A program made the translations under genes and the position numbers. A DNA stretch of 64,000 bases from positions 558,001-622,000 of the forward strand of contig NZ_LR217720.1 in assembly GCF_900698955.1 (NCBI RefSeq), read 5' to 3'. The stretch's first letter is position 1, and each line of letters starts with the position of its first letter. This DNA comes from Erwinia_E haradaeae_G (lineage in GTDB: Bacteria > Pseudomonadota > Gammaproteobacteria > Enterobacterales > Enterobacteriaceae). The notes beneath the pieces were generated by a model. The model did no database searches and had not been told where the DNA came from. It worked only from the letters and a program-made list of their open reading frames with translations. Below, piece after piece: positions 11,087 to 22,010 of the stretch.

Positions 11087-11827
11087 TATTCTTTCTCTCC
11101 ATAATGGAGTGGATGAACTTTACGTTCAGCCCATCGCATAAGCAATACAATCAACATGTTGATTGTATTATAAGTGACAGTAATAGCTAGCTGTAAACAA
11201 CTCATAATCCTGTGCAGAATAATCTAGCAACTTGCCGGCTTGTGCAGACATATCGGCCAGACCAATAGTGGAAGCAATAGCTGAATTTTTTACTAAATTT
11301 AGCATTTCTGATATCATTGGTGGGAAAAGAAGAGGATATATATTTGGTAATAACACGTACCGATAAGTTTGTGGTAAAGTCAAACCCATAGTTAAACTGG
11401 CATTTTTTGTTCTTTAGATAACGACTGGATCGCCCCTCTTACCTGCTCGCAAATGCGAGCAGCAGTCAATAAACTTAAACATAATACCGAACAAATAAAA
11501 CATTGTATACTCGAATCAACTTCTGCTTTAAACCACATACCAAAATCATCTGGTAATAATGCAGGTATAATACGATACCAAATAAAAATTGAATAATAAG
11601 AGAAATATTTCGAAATACCTCAACGTACATTGCACTCAAAAAAGAACATAAAAGATTGGAACAGTACGTAAAATACCTAATGTTATACCGATAGTAAAAG
11701 CAATGACCCAAGAAGATATGGACACACTAACGGTGACAAATAACCCTGATATTAACCATCCCAAATATGTGGTATTATCAAATGATGCGAGCTGTAGAAG
11801 AATGTCCCGGTTCGAAATAATAGACAT
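11086..11827 (-). pseudogene. gltJ: Glutamate/aspartate ABC transporter permease, multiply frameshifted
   Basis: GltJ similarity is spread over several frames. The start at 11827 gives MSIISNRDILLQLASFDNT and TTYLGWLISGLF. Later pieces include YVEVFRNISLIIQFLF, then MGLTLPQTYRYVLLPNIYP with SEMLNLVKNSAIASTIGL, and a terminal RWAERKVHPLHYGEKE. At least four frame changes are needed (about 11650, 11585, 11410 and 11175). The original TAA at 11086-11088 still overlaps the gltK ATG. The gene is clearly inactive. Confidence 0.93.
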
Positions 11828-12198
11828 ACAATGTTCCTCATACATAGCAGTGCTTGCTACCGCAAAAATCAATATTACATCAAACTGTTACAACCCCTCT
11901 TTTGTCAGAGATTGATCCCTATCCATAATTTTAATATTGCTTCTTCTGGTAATAAACTAACATCAACTTATCTCGCTTCCTAACTACGAACTACGGTAAC
12001 TGATATCGTTACTACAAGCACATAGCAGTATTATGAGATTCATCATAGTAAACATACAATAATCGATGAAGAAATGTTGTTGATCATCATAGAGGTAAAT
12101 CTTGAGATGCGCTATTTGCATAGGATGGATATCTAATGGCGCGTCTCTCGCAAGTAATACAACTTATTACAAAGACTCCTGCATAGCAAGAGCAGACG
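11828..12198. other. Intergenic remnant, gltI-gltJ
   Basis: About 370 bases between the old gltI stop and the gltJ start on the minus strand. No reading frame or hairpin stands out. In E. coli this gap is also present, though shorter. Confidence 0.5.
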
Positions 12199-13122
12199 TT
12201 ACTCTAATGCTTGATCACTGGAATATTGAACTAACCTCTCCATATCCTTAGATATTGGAAAATTCATATTAATATTTTTGGTGGAATAACTTCCGTGAAC
12301 AATTTTTTATACCATTGTTTAGCTATACCAGAAGCGTGTATCTGCATAATAGTATTATTAATTATGTTTTGAAATTCTTCATCGCCTTGACGCAACATAC
12401 ATCAATAAACTTCATGGCATGCGGTAACCCGATAATTACCCAATCCGATAGTTTTTTAATTTAGCTCGCTCTCCAGCTAATAGGGCCTCATCCATTACAA
12501 ATGCTATAGCGCGACCACTTTCTAAGACACGAAAAGCATCGCTATGATCTTTAGCACTAATAATCCGCATCTTCATATTCTGTGCGTCATTCATTTTATT
12601 TAGCAGAACTTCAGAGAAGTACTAGAAGTTACAACCACGTTTTTTTCTTTAAGGTCTTCTAATTCTTTTAGAAAAACCCTCTTCTTAACTAACATACGAA
12701 TTCCAACAATAAAGATACTTTTTGAGAAAGAGATCTGTTTCTCCCTCGTCAGGGTATGTGTCGTTGAGCCGCATTCAAAGTCATATGTACCATTTTGTAA
12801 AAAAGGAATGCGGTTCTGTGAAGTAATGGGTAACATTTTTACCTTAAGGTTAGGTTTGTTAAGTTTTTTCTTAATGGCAGAGACAATAGCATGAGAATAA
12901 TCCTGGGAATATCCGATAACTTTGTGATTATTATCATAGTAAGAAAATGGAATAGAAGATTCACGATGCACGACTACAATAACACCATATTTAGAAATAT
13001 TATCTAGAGTAGATATATTCCTGCGCATATCAGAAGGTATTAATGTTTTTATTCTCAGAATAAGAAAAATAAAGTGCAATAAAAATTAGCGTTAAAACAA
13101 CACCCAGTTTCTGCAAAAACAA
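12199..13122 (-). pseudogene. gltI: Glutamate/aspartate periplasmic binding protein, frameshifted remnant
   Basis: The best surviving piece (13079-12600) matches GltI from VIVVVHRESSIPFSYYD through VIGYSQDYSHAIV, LPITSQNRIPFLQNGTYDFE and CGSTTHTLTREKQISFSKS. A frame change near 12610 is needed to continue into LLNKMND, MKMRIISAKDHSDAFRVLES and AFVMDEALLAGERAK. More changes follow before a family-like end at a TAA at 12199-12201. Upstream, a separate frame starting about 13122 gives a plausible signal peptide (LFLQKLGVVLTLIFIALYF) after an AGGTAGAGGAG stretch. A break lies between that and the mature region. The gene was once a normal secreted binding protein and is now inactive. Confidence 0.92.
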
Positions 13123-14705
13123 AGACTACTCCTCTACCTTACTTAAAGATAGATCTCATATTAAGATTTAGATTGAAAATCATTTATAGTTATAAGAGTA
13201 GGGTGAAACATCTTGAGATAAGAGTACTTTTGGTATTATCAGGGCAAAACTGTGATATATCATGCTGTATTGCTATCAGTACACACTTGGCATACTTAGG
13301 AGATAGGTTATCTTCCATATAGCTATTCTAATCTTAGGAGATTACAGATGTACTATGCATAGTGTACTTCACTAACATGGATATTTTTTATTATTCTATC
13401 GTACATAGACCATATATATCTATAAACTTTTCGCATAGTCAATCATACAATATTTTTTTACACACCAGCTACAAGCACATGACTCTGCCACAGAGAATAT
13501 CGATCTTAGTACGTGTAATGTGAATGAATATTGCGTATGATATCATCATAAAGATTTATCACTAATATGATATCATCAATAATGACCACCTGAAATTCTA
13601 AAAAATTCACCAAGTATACAGTAAAAATATACTATCGGAAATATACTAATCATCTCTCATGGTGTTAAGGCGACAAATCAGTGCTCATCAAGTCTATTCC
13701 ATAATCATTTGCAATATTATATGAATCATGTAAAAAGTACTTCTAATGATCTATATGATCTTTAAATTGACAATAGATAAGATGCTATAAAGGCTATACC
13801 TTTATTATTTATGATAAAAAATTATACTTGTGCTCTCATATACAAAAAATTTAGGGGTTATAAGCATGATTACAGAAAAAACGTCACGGTTATATTGACA
13901 TAAAATACCTAAATATTTTTATATATTTTATCTTCACCTGCTAACTAAATCGTAAATAACTTACCATCTCTGAACATCACTAAAATATTTGTATATATTT
14001 ATGTTCTATTAACATAATTTATATATACCTCACCATCTAATATGGCAGAATATCTATTATATGATAATACCACTAAAATCTTATCTTTATGTTGATAATG
14101 TAAGATAGATAATTTAATAATAAAAATATTTTCTCTACAGAGTTAGGATTTTTAAATCCTATATTTATTATCGGTTGAAGCTCATTAATAATTCACCTCC
14201 TGTCTTCATAGATAAAATATTTAGTATATACGATTATTACACTTCGCTCTTTACATTCTTGCTGTATACATCAAGATACATGTCCTCTTTCGCTTCATAC
14301 TAAATAGAATTTCCAGAATAACGACGTAGTATTATATATCGCATCAATACTCAAACTTTCTGAATATTTTGTACGAATGACATTCGTATACTGCATCAAA
14401 CTGCACTAAACAATATGCTGCAATAACGATGATATTACTAGAGCGAAGAAATGCATAGCTTCTCTGGACATACTATGAAACATGAAAACAACATATAAAA
14501 TCTAGAAAACAGTTAACTATCCTATCTCCTAAATGGAACGATAGTTTTTTATCAAAGCATATGAAATTTTCAATAGACATTGCAAGTGATTAAAAATACA
14601 CTGTCATACAAAACAAAGCTGCTTAGTCAGCATGACTACTATGATTAAAAAAAATCCTTACCTGATCTTTTTAGATATATGATCTTATCAAACATCTAGT
14701 GTATT
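13123..14705. other. Spacer, gltI remnant-rluD
   Basis: About 1.6 kb of AT-rich sequence with no recognisable gene. In E. coli lnt lies upstream of gltI; here lnt is found about 22 kb away, so a rearrangement breakpoint must lie somewhere in or near this spacer. I saw no IS remnant marking it. Confidence 0.6.
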
Positions 14706-15674
14706 CTAATGGTTGTTAATGTGATCAGTATCAGCTTGAATGGCATGAATTAATTCTAATATATCTTCTGGTAATGGTGCATGCCATTCCATGAGCACGC
14801 CAGATATCGGATGATGGAGACGTAACATTGTCGCATGCAGCGCCTGACGGTTAAAGGCACGTACAAGGGCTATCACATGTTCTGAATTTCCCTTGGAAAA
14901 ACCACAACGACCAGCATATAAAGGATCGCCGACTACTGGGTGGGAGATATACGACAGATGCACACGGATCTGATGTGTGCGACCCGTTTCAAGTTGTAAT
15001 CTGATCCAAGTGTAACCACGGAACGCCCTGATTATACGATAATGTGTGACAGAAGCTTTACCCATAGCGTGGACTGCCATATGGGTGCGTTTAGTCATGT
15101 GACGACCGATTGGCGCATCCACTTTTCCACCAGAGATCATACATCCAATGACTATTGCTTCATATTCACGAGTAATGATGCGATTCTTTAAAGCCGCAAG
15201 AAGATGAATATACGCAGGAATAGTCTTTGCTATTACCATTAATCCTGTTGTATCTTTATCTAAACGATGCACAATACCTGCTCGAGGCACAGAAACAAGC
15301 GTTGGTAAGTAGTATAGCAGTGCGTTTAAAAGGGTATCATTAATATGACCTGCGCCAGGATGTACAACTAATTTGCTAGGCTTATTGAGCAAAAGAATAT
15401 GATCGTCTTCATAAACAATATTTAGTGGTATATCTTTTGCTTCCCAACATTCTTTTTCTTCGGAGGTTGCACTAATCTCGATCACTGCACCGCTAAATAC
15501 TTTGTATTTCGCTTTATCAATGATCGCACCGTTAACAGTAACACATCGATTCTTAATCCATTTTTGTAAATGAGAACGTGAATATTGTGGAAATAATTGA
15601 GTCAAAGATTGATCTAGTCGTTGTCCAAATTCTAGTTTTGAGATCGTGGCATGAAGTTTTACTTGTTCGATCAT
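14706..15674 (-). CDS. rluD: 23S rRNA pseudouridine synthase RluD (1911/1915/1917)
   Basis: RluD makes the three pseudouridines in helix 69 of 23S rRNA and is the most important large-subunit pseudouridine synthase for growth. The 322-residue product (E. coli 326) has an N-terminal S4-like domain (GQRLDQSLTQLFPQYSRSHL). The RluA-family catalytic motif HRLDKDTTGL places the nucleophile at D139, the same number as in E. coli. The C-terminal signature LETGRTHQIRVHLSYISHPV is intact. It is divergent from bamD with a 153-base gap, as in E. coli. The downstream pgeF (yfiH) and clpB of E. coli are missing. The ATG at 15674 matches the family start. Confidence 0.96.
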   Translation of the reverse strand: MIEQVKLHATISKLEFGQRLDQSLTQLFPQYSRSHLQKWIKNRCVTVNGAIIDKAKYKVFSGAVIEISATSEEKECWEAKDIPLNIVYEDDHILLLNKPSKLVVHPGAGHINDTLLNALLYYLPTLVSVPRAGIVHRLDKDTTGLMVIAKTIPAYIHLLAALKNRIITREYEAIVIGCMISGGKVDAPIGRHMTKRTHMAVHAMGKASVTHYRIIRAFRGYTWIRLQLETGRTHQIRVHLSYISHPVVGDPLYAGRCGFSKGNSEHVIALVRAFNRQALHATMLRLHHPISGVLMEWHAPLPEDILELIHAIQADTDHINNH

Positions 15675-15827
15675 AAATAATAGTGTCTTCCATGAATATA
15701 TTAGACTATCATATGAAGATCATTTCATATAATATCTAGTGATACAATAGTGTAAACGAAAGTGTACAACATAAAGAAGCTTAGTAAGTCGCCTCATCCA
15801 TGACTCTACGAGGATTAGAAAATCTGC

Positions 15828-16559
15828 ATGACAAATATAAAATATCTACTAACTGCAGTAAGCTTGAGTGTGTGGTTATGCGGATGCTCTCAATCAATAA
15901 ACACTTCTCCTGATCAGTTCCCTATAAAAATTTTTGCTTCTGCTGAAAAAAAAATAAAGGACGGTAGATGGAAAGAAGCTATTACTCAGTTAGAATCAAT
16001 TTATGCTCGTTATCCCTTTAGCCCTTATTCCCAACAAATTCAGGTTGATTTGGTGTATGCCTATTATAAAAATAGCAATCTCTCTTTAGCATTAGAAGCT
16101 ATTGATCGCTTTATGCGCCTATATCCAAATTATGCAAACATGGATTATATCATATATATTCGTGGTCTTACATATATGGCACAGGATCATAATCCAATAC
16201 ATACTTTATTTCATATTAATCGATCGGATCGTGATCCATTTTACAGACTATCTGCATTTGATAGTTTCTCGCAATTAATACGAAACTATCCAAATAGTCG
16301 ATATGCCAAATCTTCGCGCGATCATCTTATTTACTTAAAAGAGCGTCAAGCTCAATATGATTTATCCGTAGCTGAATTTTACGCACAACGTCAAGCTTAT
16401 GTGGCAGTGGTAAACCGTGTAGCAAAAATGCTGACAGATTATCCGGATACAAAAGCAACTAAAAAAGCCTTACCATTAATGGAAAATGCTTATCGTCAAT
16501 TACATTTAGACATGGAAGCCAAACAAGTTACAAGCATAATAGCTGCTAACACAGAGTAA
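15828..16559 (+). CDS. bamD: Outer membrane protein assembly factor BamD
   Basis: BamD is the essential lipoprotein of the BAM complex that inserts beta-barrel proteins in the outer membrane. The 243-residue product (E. coli 245) begins with a lipoprotein signal peptide ending in the lipobox LCGC, so C20 is the expected lipidated residue. TPR-type repeats follow, with segments such as YPFSPYSQQIQVDLVYAYYK and AIDRFMRLYPNYANMDY. The central GLTYMAQDHNPIHTLFHINR matches the family. AGGATTA upstream can serve as the ribosome-binding site. Its presence implies that the organism keeps an outer membrane with beta-barrel proteins. Confidence 0.96.
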   Translation: MTNIKYLLTAVSLSVWLCGCSQSINTSPDQFPIKIFASAEKKIKDGRWKEAITQLESIYARYPFSPYSQQIQVDLVYAYYKNSNLSLALEAIDRFMRLYPNYANMDYIIYIRGLTYMAQDHNPIHTLFHINRSDRDPFYRLSAFDSFSQLIRNYPNSRYAKSSRDHLIYLKERQAQYDLSVAEFYAQRQAYVAVVNRVAKMLTDYPDTKATKKALPLMENAYRQLHLDMEAKQVTSIIAANTE

Positions 16560-17490
16560 TTCTATGTGCGAATGACAATGTATCACCGTAATGTGATATC
16601 ACTTGTGCAAGTATAGTGCAGAAAATATCTCATATGACATTTTTATCAAAAACATGCATCACTTTCCCGAAATAAAATATGAATATCACAGAATCATGAC
16701 GTAATACGATAAAAGACAATAGTCTCTTTTATTTTTTTTGAAAATACTGCCCTATTTATTATTTAGTGTATTTATTCGAAGAATAAAGAGATCCTGAATG
16801 TTACATTATAATGACTTTTATAATCTTACGATTATTTTAAAAGAGGTGTCTAACAACAAAATATTAATTTTATACTATCTCTGATAGAAGCATGTAATAA
16901 CACTGAACACATACTCATGAGATTATTCTATCGAAGCCTTGCCGATATAACATATACCGATACACATACGTAAAATTTTTTCAAAAATTATTGGTACTGC
17001 AAAGTATAAAGAAATTTTCGTTATTGATTCATATATTTAGTAACTTCAATCTATTTTCTTACAGAAAATAGTTATACATGTTTATATCGATTTCATAACT
17101 GTTGGAAGTGAAATAAAGTGTATTGATATATATATTGATGATGCCACCATCAATATAAAAACAGTCTGTCTCTACAAATCAATATGCTATTTCGCCAAGT
17201 ATGATCATGACGTGAAAGATCACATTTATATCTCTTTACTCTCTGAGTATTATTACTACTTTATAGTATAATCTCAAAATTATTAGTTCTTTATCGAGGT
17301 AATCTAGTAAAAAGATGGTGAGAAAGCTAGTGACATTCCCATGTTTTACTATTAAAGATCACTTATTGGTATAAGTAGCGTGCATCTATCTACAAGATAC
17401 TTCATCACATCTTTGATGATATATAATTTATCTATAGCATGTTACAATGCATAAATATTTGAATATGTTCAAATAGATAAGGAAAGCAAT
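16560..17490. other. Spacer, bamD-queF
   Basis: About 930 bases with no recognisable gene. In E. coli raiA follows bamD; no trace of it was recognised. No RNA gene seen. Confidence 0.6.
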
Positions 17491-18342
17491 ATGTCTGAAC
17501 CTATTAAGCATGATGCTAGCACTATAGCAGGAAAATTTCTTGGTAAACCAACAGTATACCATGATACTTATCAGCCATCACTGTTACACGCTGTGCCACG
17601 TAGCTTGAACCGTGAATTATTAGGCCAGGATTTCCAACCAACGAAATTAATAGGACAAGACCTTTTGACATTATATGAAGTGTCTTGGTTAAACCAAAAA
17701 GGATTACCGCAAGTAGCTATTGGAAACGTCATACTAAGTATGCACACTATAAATTTAATTGAATCAAAAAGCCTTAAGTTATATCTCAATAGCTTGAATC
17801 AAACTCATTTTACTGACATAGATGCTGTACAAAAAACAATAGAACGCGATTTAAGTGATTGTGCCATTGGATTAGTCAAAGTTATCTTATTGCGACTAAA
17901 AGATATAAAAGATGTAATTACTGATGGCTTATCTGGTTTTTGTATTGATGAGCAGAATATTGCTATTAATAGCTACACAGTTAACCCTCACTACCTGTGT
18001 AATATTACAACTCAAGATATTGTTAAAGAGCAATTAATTAGCCATCTATTCAAATCTAATTGTTTAATTACAAGACAGCCAGACTGGGCCACAGTACAAA
18101 TTAGTTATTATGGACCACGCATGAATTACACAGCATTATTACATTATCTTGTATCCTATCGACAACACAATGAGTTTCACGAACAATGTGCCGAGCGAAT
18201 TTTTTATGATATATTGCGATACTGCAAACCACATCAACTTAGCGTATACCTTCGTTACACGCGACGAGGGGGGATAGATATTAACCCTTGGCGCAGTAAT
18301 ACCGAATTTGTACCGACTACATGCCGTCTTGCACGTCAATAA
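17491..18342 (+). CDS. queF: NADPH-dependent preQ0 reductase (QueF)
   Basis: QueF reduces 7-cyano-7-deazaguanine (preQ0) to preQ1, the last free-base step before queuosine enters tRNA. The product is 283 residues (E. coli 282), the long two-domain (proteobacterial) type. The substrate-binding motif ESKSLKLYLNSLNQT starts at residue 91. The thioimide-forming Cys is C191 in SNCLITRQPDW, with the general acid D198. The end RRGGIDINPWRSNTEFVPTT matches the family. AAGGAAAG precedes the ATG. None of the other queuosine genes is in this window, so pathway completeness is unknown. Confidence 0.96.
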   Translation: MSEPIKHDASTIAGKFLGKPTVYHDTYQPSLLHAVPRSLNRELLGQDFQPTKLIGQDLLTLYEVSWLNQKGLPQVAIGNVILSMHTINLIESKSLKLYLNSLNQTHFTDIDAVQKTIERDLSDCAIGLVKVILLRLKDIKDVITDGLSGFCIDEQNIAINSYTVNPHYLCNITTQDIVKEQLISHLFKSNCLITRQPDWATVQISYYGPRMNYTALLHYLVSYRQHNEFHEQCAERIFYDILRYCKPHQLSVYLRYTRRGGIDINPWRSNTEFVPTTCRLARQ

Positions 18343-19409
18343 AAATATTTATAAGCGCATCTGATTAAAAGAAATGTCAATTTTTAGCGCATGAATTCTT
18401 TTGATAAAGCAGTGACTGTGAATAAAATACCTAGTTATTCATAACTGAAGATCGAAATACAATAGAGATAAGAAATGAATATATTAATAAGGAAAGGGTC
18501 CAATAATCCATATATGATATGCATCATCTCTTAAGTCATTAAACTACAGATAAAATATCACAGATACATTTCATGATAAATATAAGTACATACTGGTTGA
18601 TTCTCCATTGCGCTGTACAAGAAAAACTTTTAATGTAATGGATCCTATCTTGCAAAAATCTTGTGATAATGAACAAAATACAAATCTCTAATACAGAGAT
18701 TCTCTCTAAATTCTCAATGTTCTACTCAAAATACCAGTATCTGATATTCATATTCATATTCATATTCATATTCATTATCGCATGTTATATCGTTAACACG
18801 ACTAATACTACCTGAAAGAATTGCATATAATCTAGTATAAATCACCTAGCATTTAGCGTGCCTATAACAACATATAAATATATTCAACACATGTTGATAT
18901 CATTATGTAGTAATAGATACATAATGTATTTATGTGACCCTATCCTTTATGTGATCTCACACAAAGCATGAAAGATTATTTTCTGATTCTATACTGCTAC
19001 ATAACGTCATGGTTATTGAACCGACTAGTTCTAATCAGATAACGAGTCTAGTTAGATTAGTATATTTCATTGACAATCACTTAACCTTAAGACGTACACT
19101 AAATATGAAGTAAACAATAGGCTAAGATAGCATTGAGTACTACGCTACAATATAGAAAGAAATTATTCTATATATAGATTGTGTATCCATTTTCTTGATA
19201 TGTTGTAAAAAAATTACACCACATATTATGTCGAATATTACAGCCAGATAGTTGAAAAACATATCTACAGTTAGGTGACAGATAGATCGAAAAAGATAGC
19301 CACATTCAATAACAGCACAATGGAAAAGAAAATATAACATCATAATATAACAAAAATAGTAGTAATGCTGTACGACATAAAATATTTACAATAAAATTGT
19401 ATGAGCACT
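18343..19409. other. Spacer, queF-acnB (convergent)
   Basis: About 1.07 kb without recognisable genes between the 3' ends of queF (+) and acnB (-). It contains a short hexanucleotide tandem repeat. A 67-codon minus-strand frame at 19140-19343 is hydrophobic but matches nothing I know and is treated as chance. Confidence 0.6.
18745..18774. repeat. Tandem hexamer TATTCA x5
   Basis: Five perfect head-to-tail copies of TATTCA in the spacer between queF and acnB. It is a simple-sequence tract, probably from replication slippage. It is not inside a gene, so no phase-variable reading frame is involved. Confidence 0.9.
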
Positions 19410-22010
19410 TTATATTTTTGTTTTAAAAATTACTGAATTTTTTTTCTCATTATACTGCCCCATCCGATGAAAGTTTAAATAACGATAAGTATCCATGGCA
19501 GTAACATTAACTTTTTGCATAAAATAATGATATTCCGATGTTGTAGGTAGTTTTCCTAGAATGGATGCAATCGCAGTTAGTTCAGCAGAAGCCAGAAAAA
19601 CCTGAGCATCATTACCAAGGCGGTTTGGGAAATTGCGTGTAGAAGTTGAAACCACTGTCGAACGATCAGATACACGAGCTTGATTACCCATGCATAGTGA
19701 ACAACCAGGCATTTCCATACGTACGCCACTATTTTTAAAAATACTATAATAACCTTCTTGATTAAGCTGTTCTGCATCCATTTTTGTAGGAGGCGCCATC
19801 CATAAATCAGTTGGAAGAGAATCTACTTTACTGCACTGCAATAGTTTACCAGCCACACGAAAGTGTCCAATATTAGTCATGCATGATCCAATAAAAGCCT
19901 CGTTTATAATCGTTCCCGAAAAATTAGATAGCAAACAAGCATGATCTGGATCGTTAGGCGCGCATAAAATTGGTTCTGTAATCTCTGTCAGGTCAATAGT
20001 TAGGATTTCTAAATATGTGGCATCTTTGTCACTTTCCAAAAGGGCTGGGTGATCTAACCATTTTTCCATATGCTTTATGCGGCGTTCAATCGCACACGCA
20101 TTACCATAACCTTCACGGATCATCCATTTTAAAAGAACAACATTAGAACTTAAATACTCAATAATTGGATTTAAGCTCAACTGAATCACGCACCCAGCCG
20201 CAGAGCGTTCCGCAGAAGCATCCGATAACTCAAATGCTTGTTCTACTTTCAAATCTGGTAGACCTTCAATCTCGAGAATTCTACCTGAGAAGATATTTTT
20301 CTTACCTCTCTTATCAAGAGTTAAGAGACCTGCTTTAATGGCATATAATGGAATCGAATGCACTATATCTCGTAAAGTAATACCAGGTTGCATTTTTCCG
20401 ATAAAACGCACTAATACTGATTCCGGCATGTCCAGCGGCATTACCCCAGTAGCGGCGGCAAATGCCACTAAACCTGAACCCGCTGGAAAAGAAATACCTA
20501 TAGGAAAACGGGTGTGTGAATCCCCACCAGTACCAACTGTATCTGGCAAAAGCATACGGTTTAGCCAACTATGTATAATGCCGTCTCCGGGGCGTAAAGA
20601 GATACCACCGCGATCCATAATAAATCTCGGTAACGTTTTATGGGTTAGTGTATCTATGGTCTGAGGGTAAGCGGAAGTGTGACAAAAAGATTGCATTACA
20701 AGATCTGCTGAAAAGTGAAGACATGCTAGATCTTTTAACTCATCTCGCGTCATGGGTCCCGTTGTATCCTGAGAGCCTACAGAAGTGATTTTAGGTTCAC
20801 AATACATACCAGGGTGGACCCCTTGAACGCCACAAGCGCGACCGACAATTTTCTGTGCTAACGAAAAGCTGTTTTTTGTTTCCGTGATCACTGGTCCTTT
20901 TAAAAAAATTTTGCTATCTGGTAAAGATAAGGATAGACGCGCTTTTGCAGTTAAAGCACGACCAATAATTAATGCAATACGACCACCAGCACGTACTGCA
21001 TCAAATAATACTTCTGTTTTCAATGAAAAATTAGATAGGATTTTATGAGTGAAATGATCACGAATGGTACCTTCATACGGATAAATATCCACTATATCAC
21101 CCATGTTCAGAGCAGCTACGTCAACCTCAATGGGTAAAGCACCAGAATCTTCCATGGTATTAAAGAAAATAGGCGCTATACTGCTTCCAAGACATATCCC
21201 CCCCGCTCTTTTGTTAGGACAATATGGAATATCATTTCCCATAAACCATAATACTGAATTAGCAGCCGACTTACGTGATGAACCAGTACCAACTACATCA
21301 CCAACATACGCTAAAGGAAAGCCTTTTTTCTTTAAAGATTGAATTTGTTTTATGGGACCTCTGTAACCTGGCTGATCTGGTTGAATTCCTTCACGAGGAT
21401 TTTTAAGCATTGCTAATGCATGTAATGGGATATCTGGACGAGACCACGCATCCGGTGCCGGTGAAAGATCATCCGTATTACTTTCACCAATCACTTTAAA
21501 CACTGTAATGGTGATTTTTTTCGCTACTTCAGGGCGTGTAACAAACCACTCAGCATGTGCCCAAGAATGTATAATTTGTTGAGCATATACATTCCCTTTC
21601 TTCGCTCTATCTTCTACTTCATAGAACAAGTCAAATATTAATATGGTATGAATCATCGCTTTTACAGCAAAAATAGCTAATTTTTTATTATCCAGTATGC
21701 GAAGAAGGGCGTGGATGTTATATCCACCCTGCATTGTACCCAGTAGCTCTACCGCTTTTTGAGGCTTAATCAATGGAGACGTTTTTTGACCTATCGCAAT
21801 AGATTCTAAAAATGAAGCCTTTATACATGCTGCTTCATCAACACCAGGTGGAACTCTATTTGCTAATAAATCCAGTAGTAACGCTTCCTCACCAACAGGT
21901 GGTACCTGTAATAATTGTGATAATTGAATCACTTGGTGTGCCTCTAAAGCTTTTGGAGCAATCCCTTTGAATTCGCGTTCTAAAACATGCTTACGATACT
22001 CTTCTAACAT
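19410..22010 (-). CDS. acnB: Aconitate hydratase B
   Basis: AcnB interconverts citrate and isocitrate in the TCA cycle and, without its [4Fe-4S] cluster, can bind mRNA. The product from the ATG at 22010 is 866 residues (E. coli 865), beginning MLEEYRKHVLEREFKG. This ATG has a strong AAGGAGA site, so the longer upstream frame to 22079 is rejected. Cluster ligands are visible as the Cys of FIGSCMTNIGHFR and the pair in PGCSLCMGNQAR (about residues 711-773). The HEAT-like N-terminal domain and the swivel-domain segment YVGDVVGTGSSRKSAANSVL are intact. The retained enzyme implies at least a partial TCA cycle; the neighbouring E. coli genes are gone. Confidence 0.97.
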   Translation of the reverse strand: MLEEYRKHVLEREFKGIAPKALEAHQVIQLSQLLQVPPVGEEALLLDLLANRVPPGVDEAACIKASFLESIAIGQKTSPLIKPQKAVELLGTMQGGYNIHALLRILDNKKLAIFAVKAMIHTILIFDLFYEVEDRAKKGNVYAQQIIHSWAHAEWFVTRPEVAKKITITVFKVIGESNTDDLSPAPDAWSRPDIPLHALAMLKNPREGIQPDQPGYRGPIKQIQSLKKKGFPLAYVGDVVGTGSSRKSAANSVLWFMGNDIPYCPNKRAGGICLGSSIAPIFFNTMEDSGALPIEVDVAALNMGDIVDIYPYEGTIRDHFTHKILSNFSLKTEVLFDAVRAGGRIALIIGRALTAKARLSLSLPDSKIFLKGPVITETKNSFSLAQKIVGRACGVQGVHPGMYCEPKITSVGSQDTTGPMTRDELKDLACLHFSADLVMQSFCHTSAYPQTIDTLTHKTLPRFIMDRGGISLRPGDGIIHSWLNRMLLPDTVGTGGDSHTRFPIGISFPAGSGLVAFAAATGVMPLDMPESVLVRFIGKMQPGITLRDIVHSIPLYAIKAGLLTLDKRGKKNIFSGRILEIEGLPDLKVEQAFELSDASAERSAAGCVIQLSLNPIIEYLSSNVVLLKWMIREGYGNACAIERRIKHMEKWLDHPALLESDKDATYLEILTIDLTEITEPILCAPNDPDHACLLSNFSGTIINEAFIGSCMTNIGHFRVAGKLLQCSKVDSLPTDLWMAPPTKMDAEQLNQEGYYSIFKNSGVRMEMPGCSLCMGNQARVSDRSTVVSTSTRNFPNRLGNDAQVFLASAELTAIASILGKLPTTSEYHYFMQKVNVTAMDTYRYLNFHRMGQYNEKKNSVIFKTKI

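Noticed and set aside
19140..19343. 67-codon hydrophobic minus-strand frame downstream of acnB
   Set aside because: Hydrophobicity follows from T-rich codons in AT-rich DNA; no known small membrane protein was recognised.
20338..20664. 108-codon frame antisense to acnB, and similar antisense frames in accD, fruA, murD and ftsI
   Set aside because: They lie wholly within strongly conserved genes on the opposite strand and are explained by codon structure of those genes.
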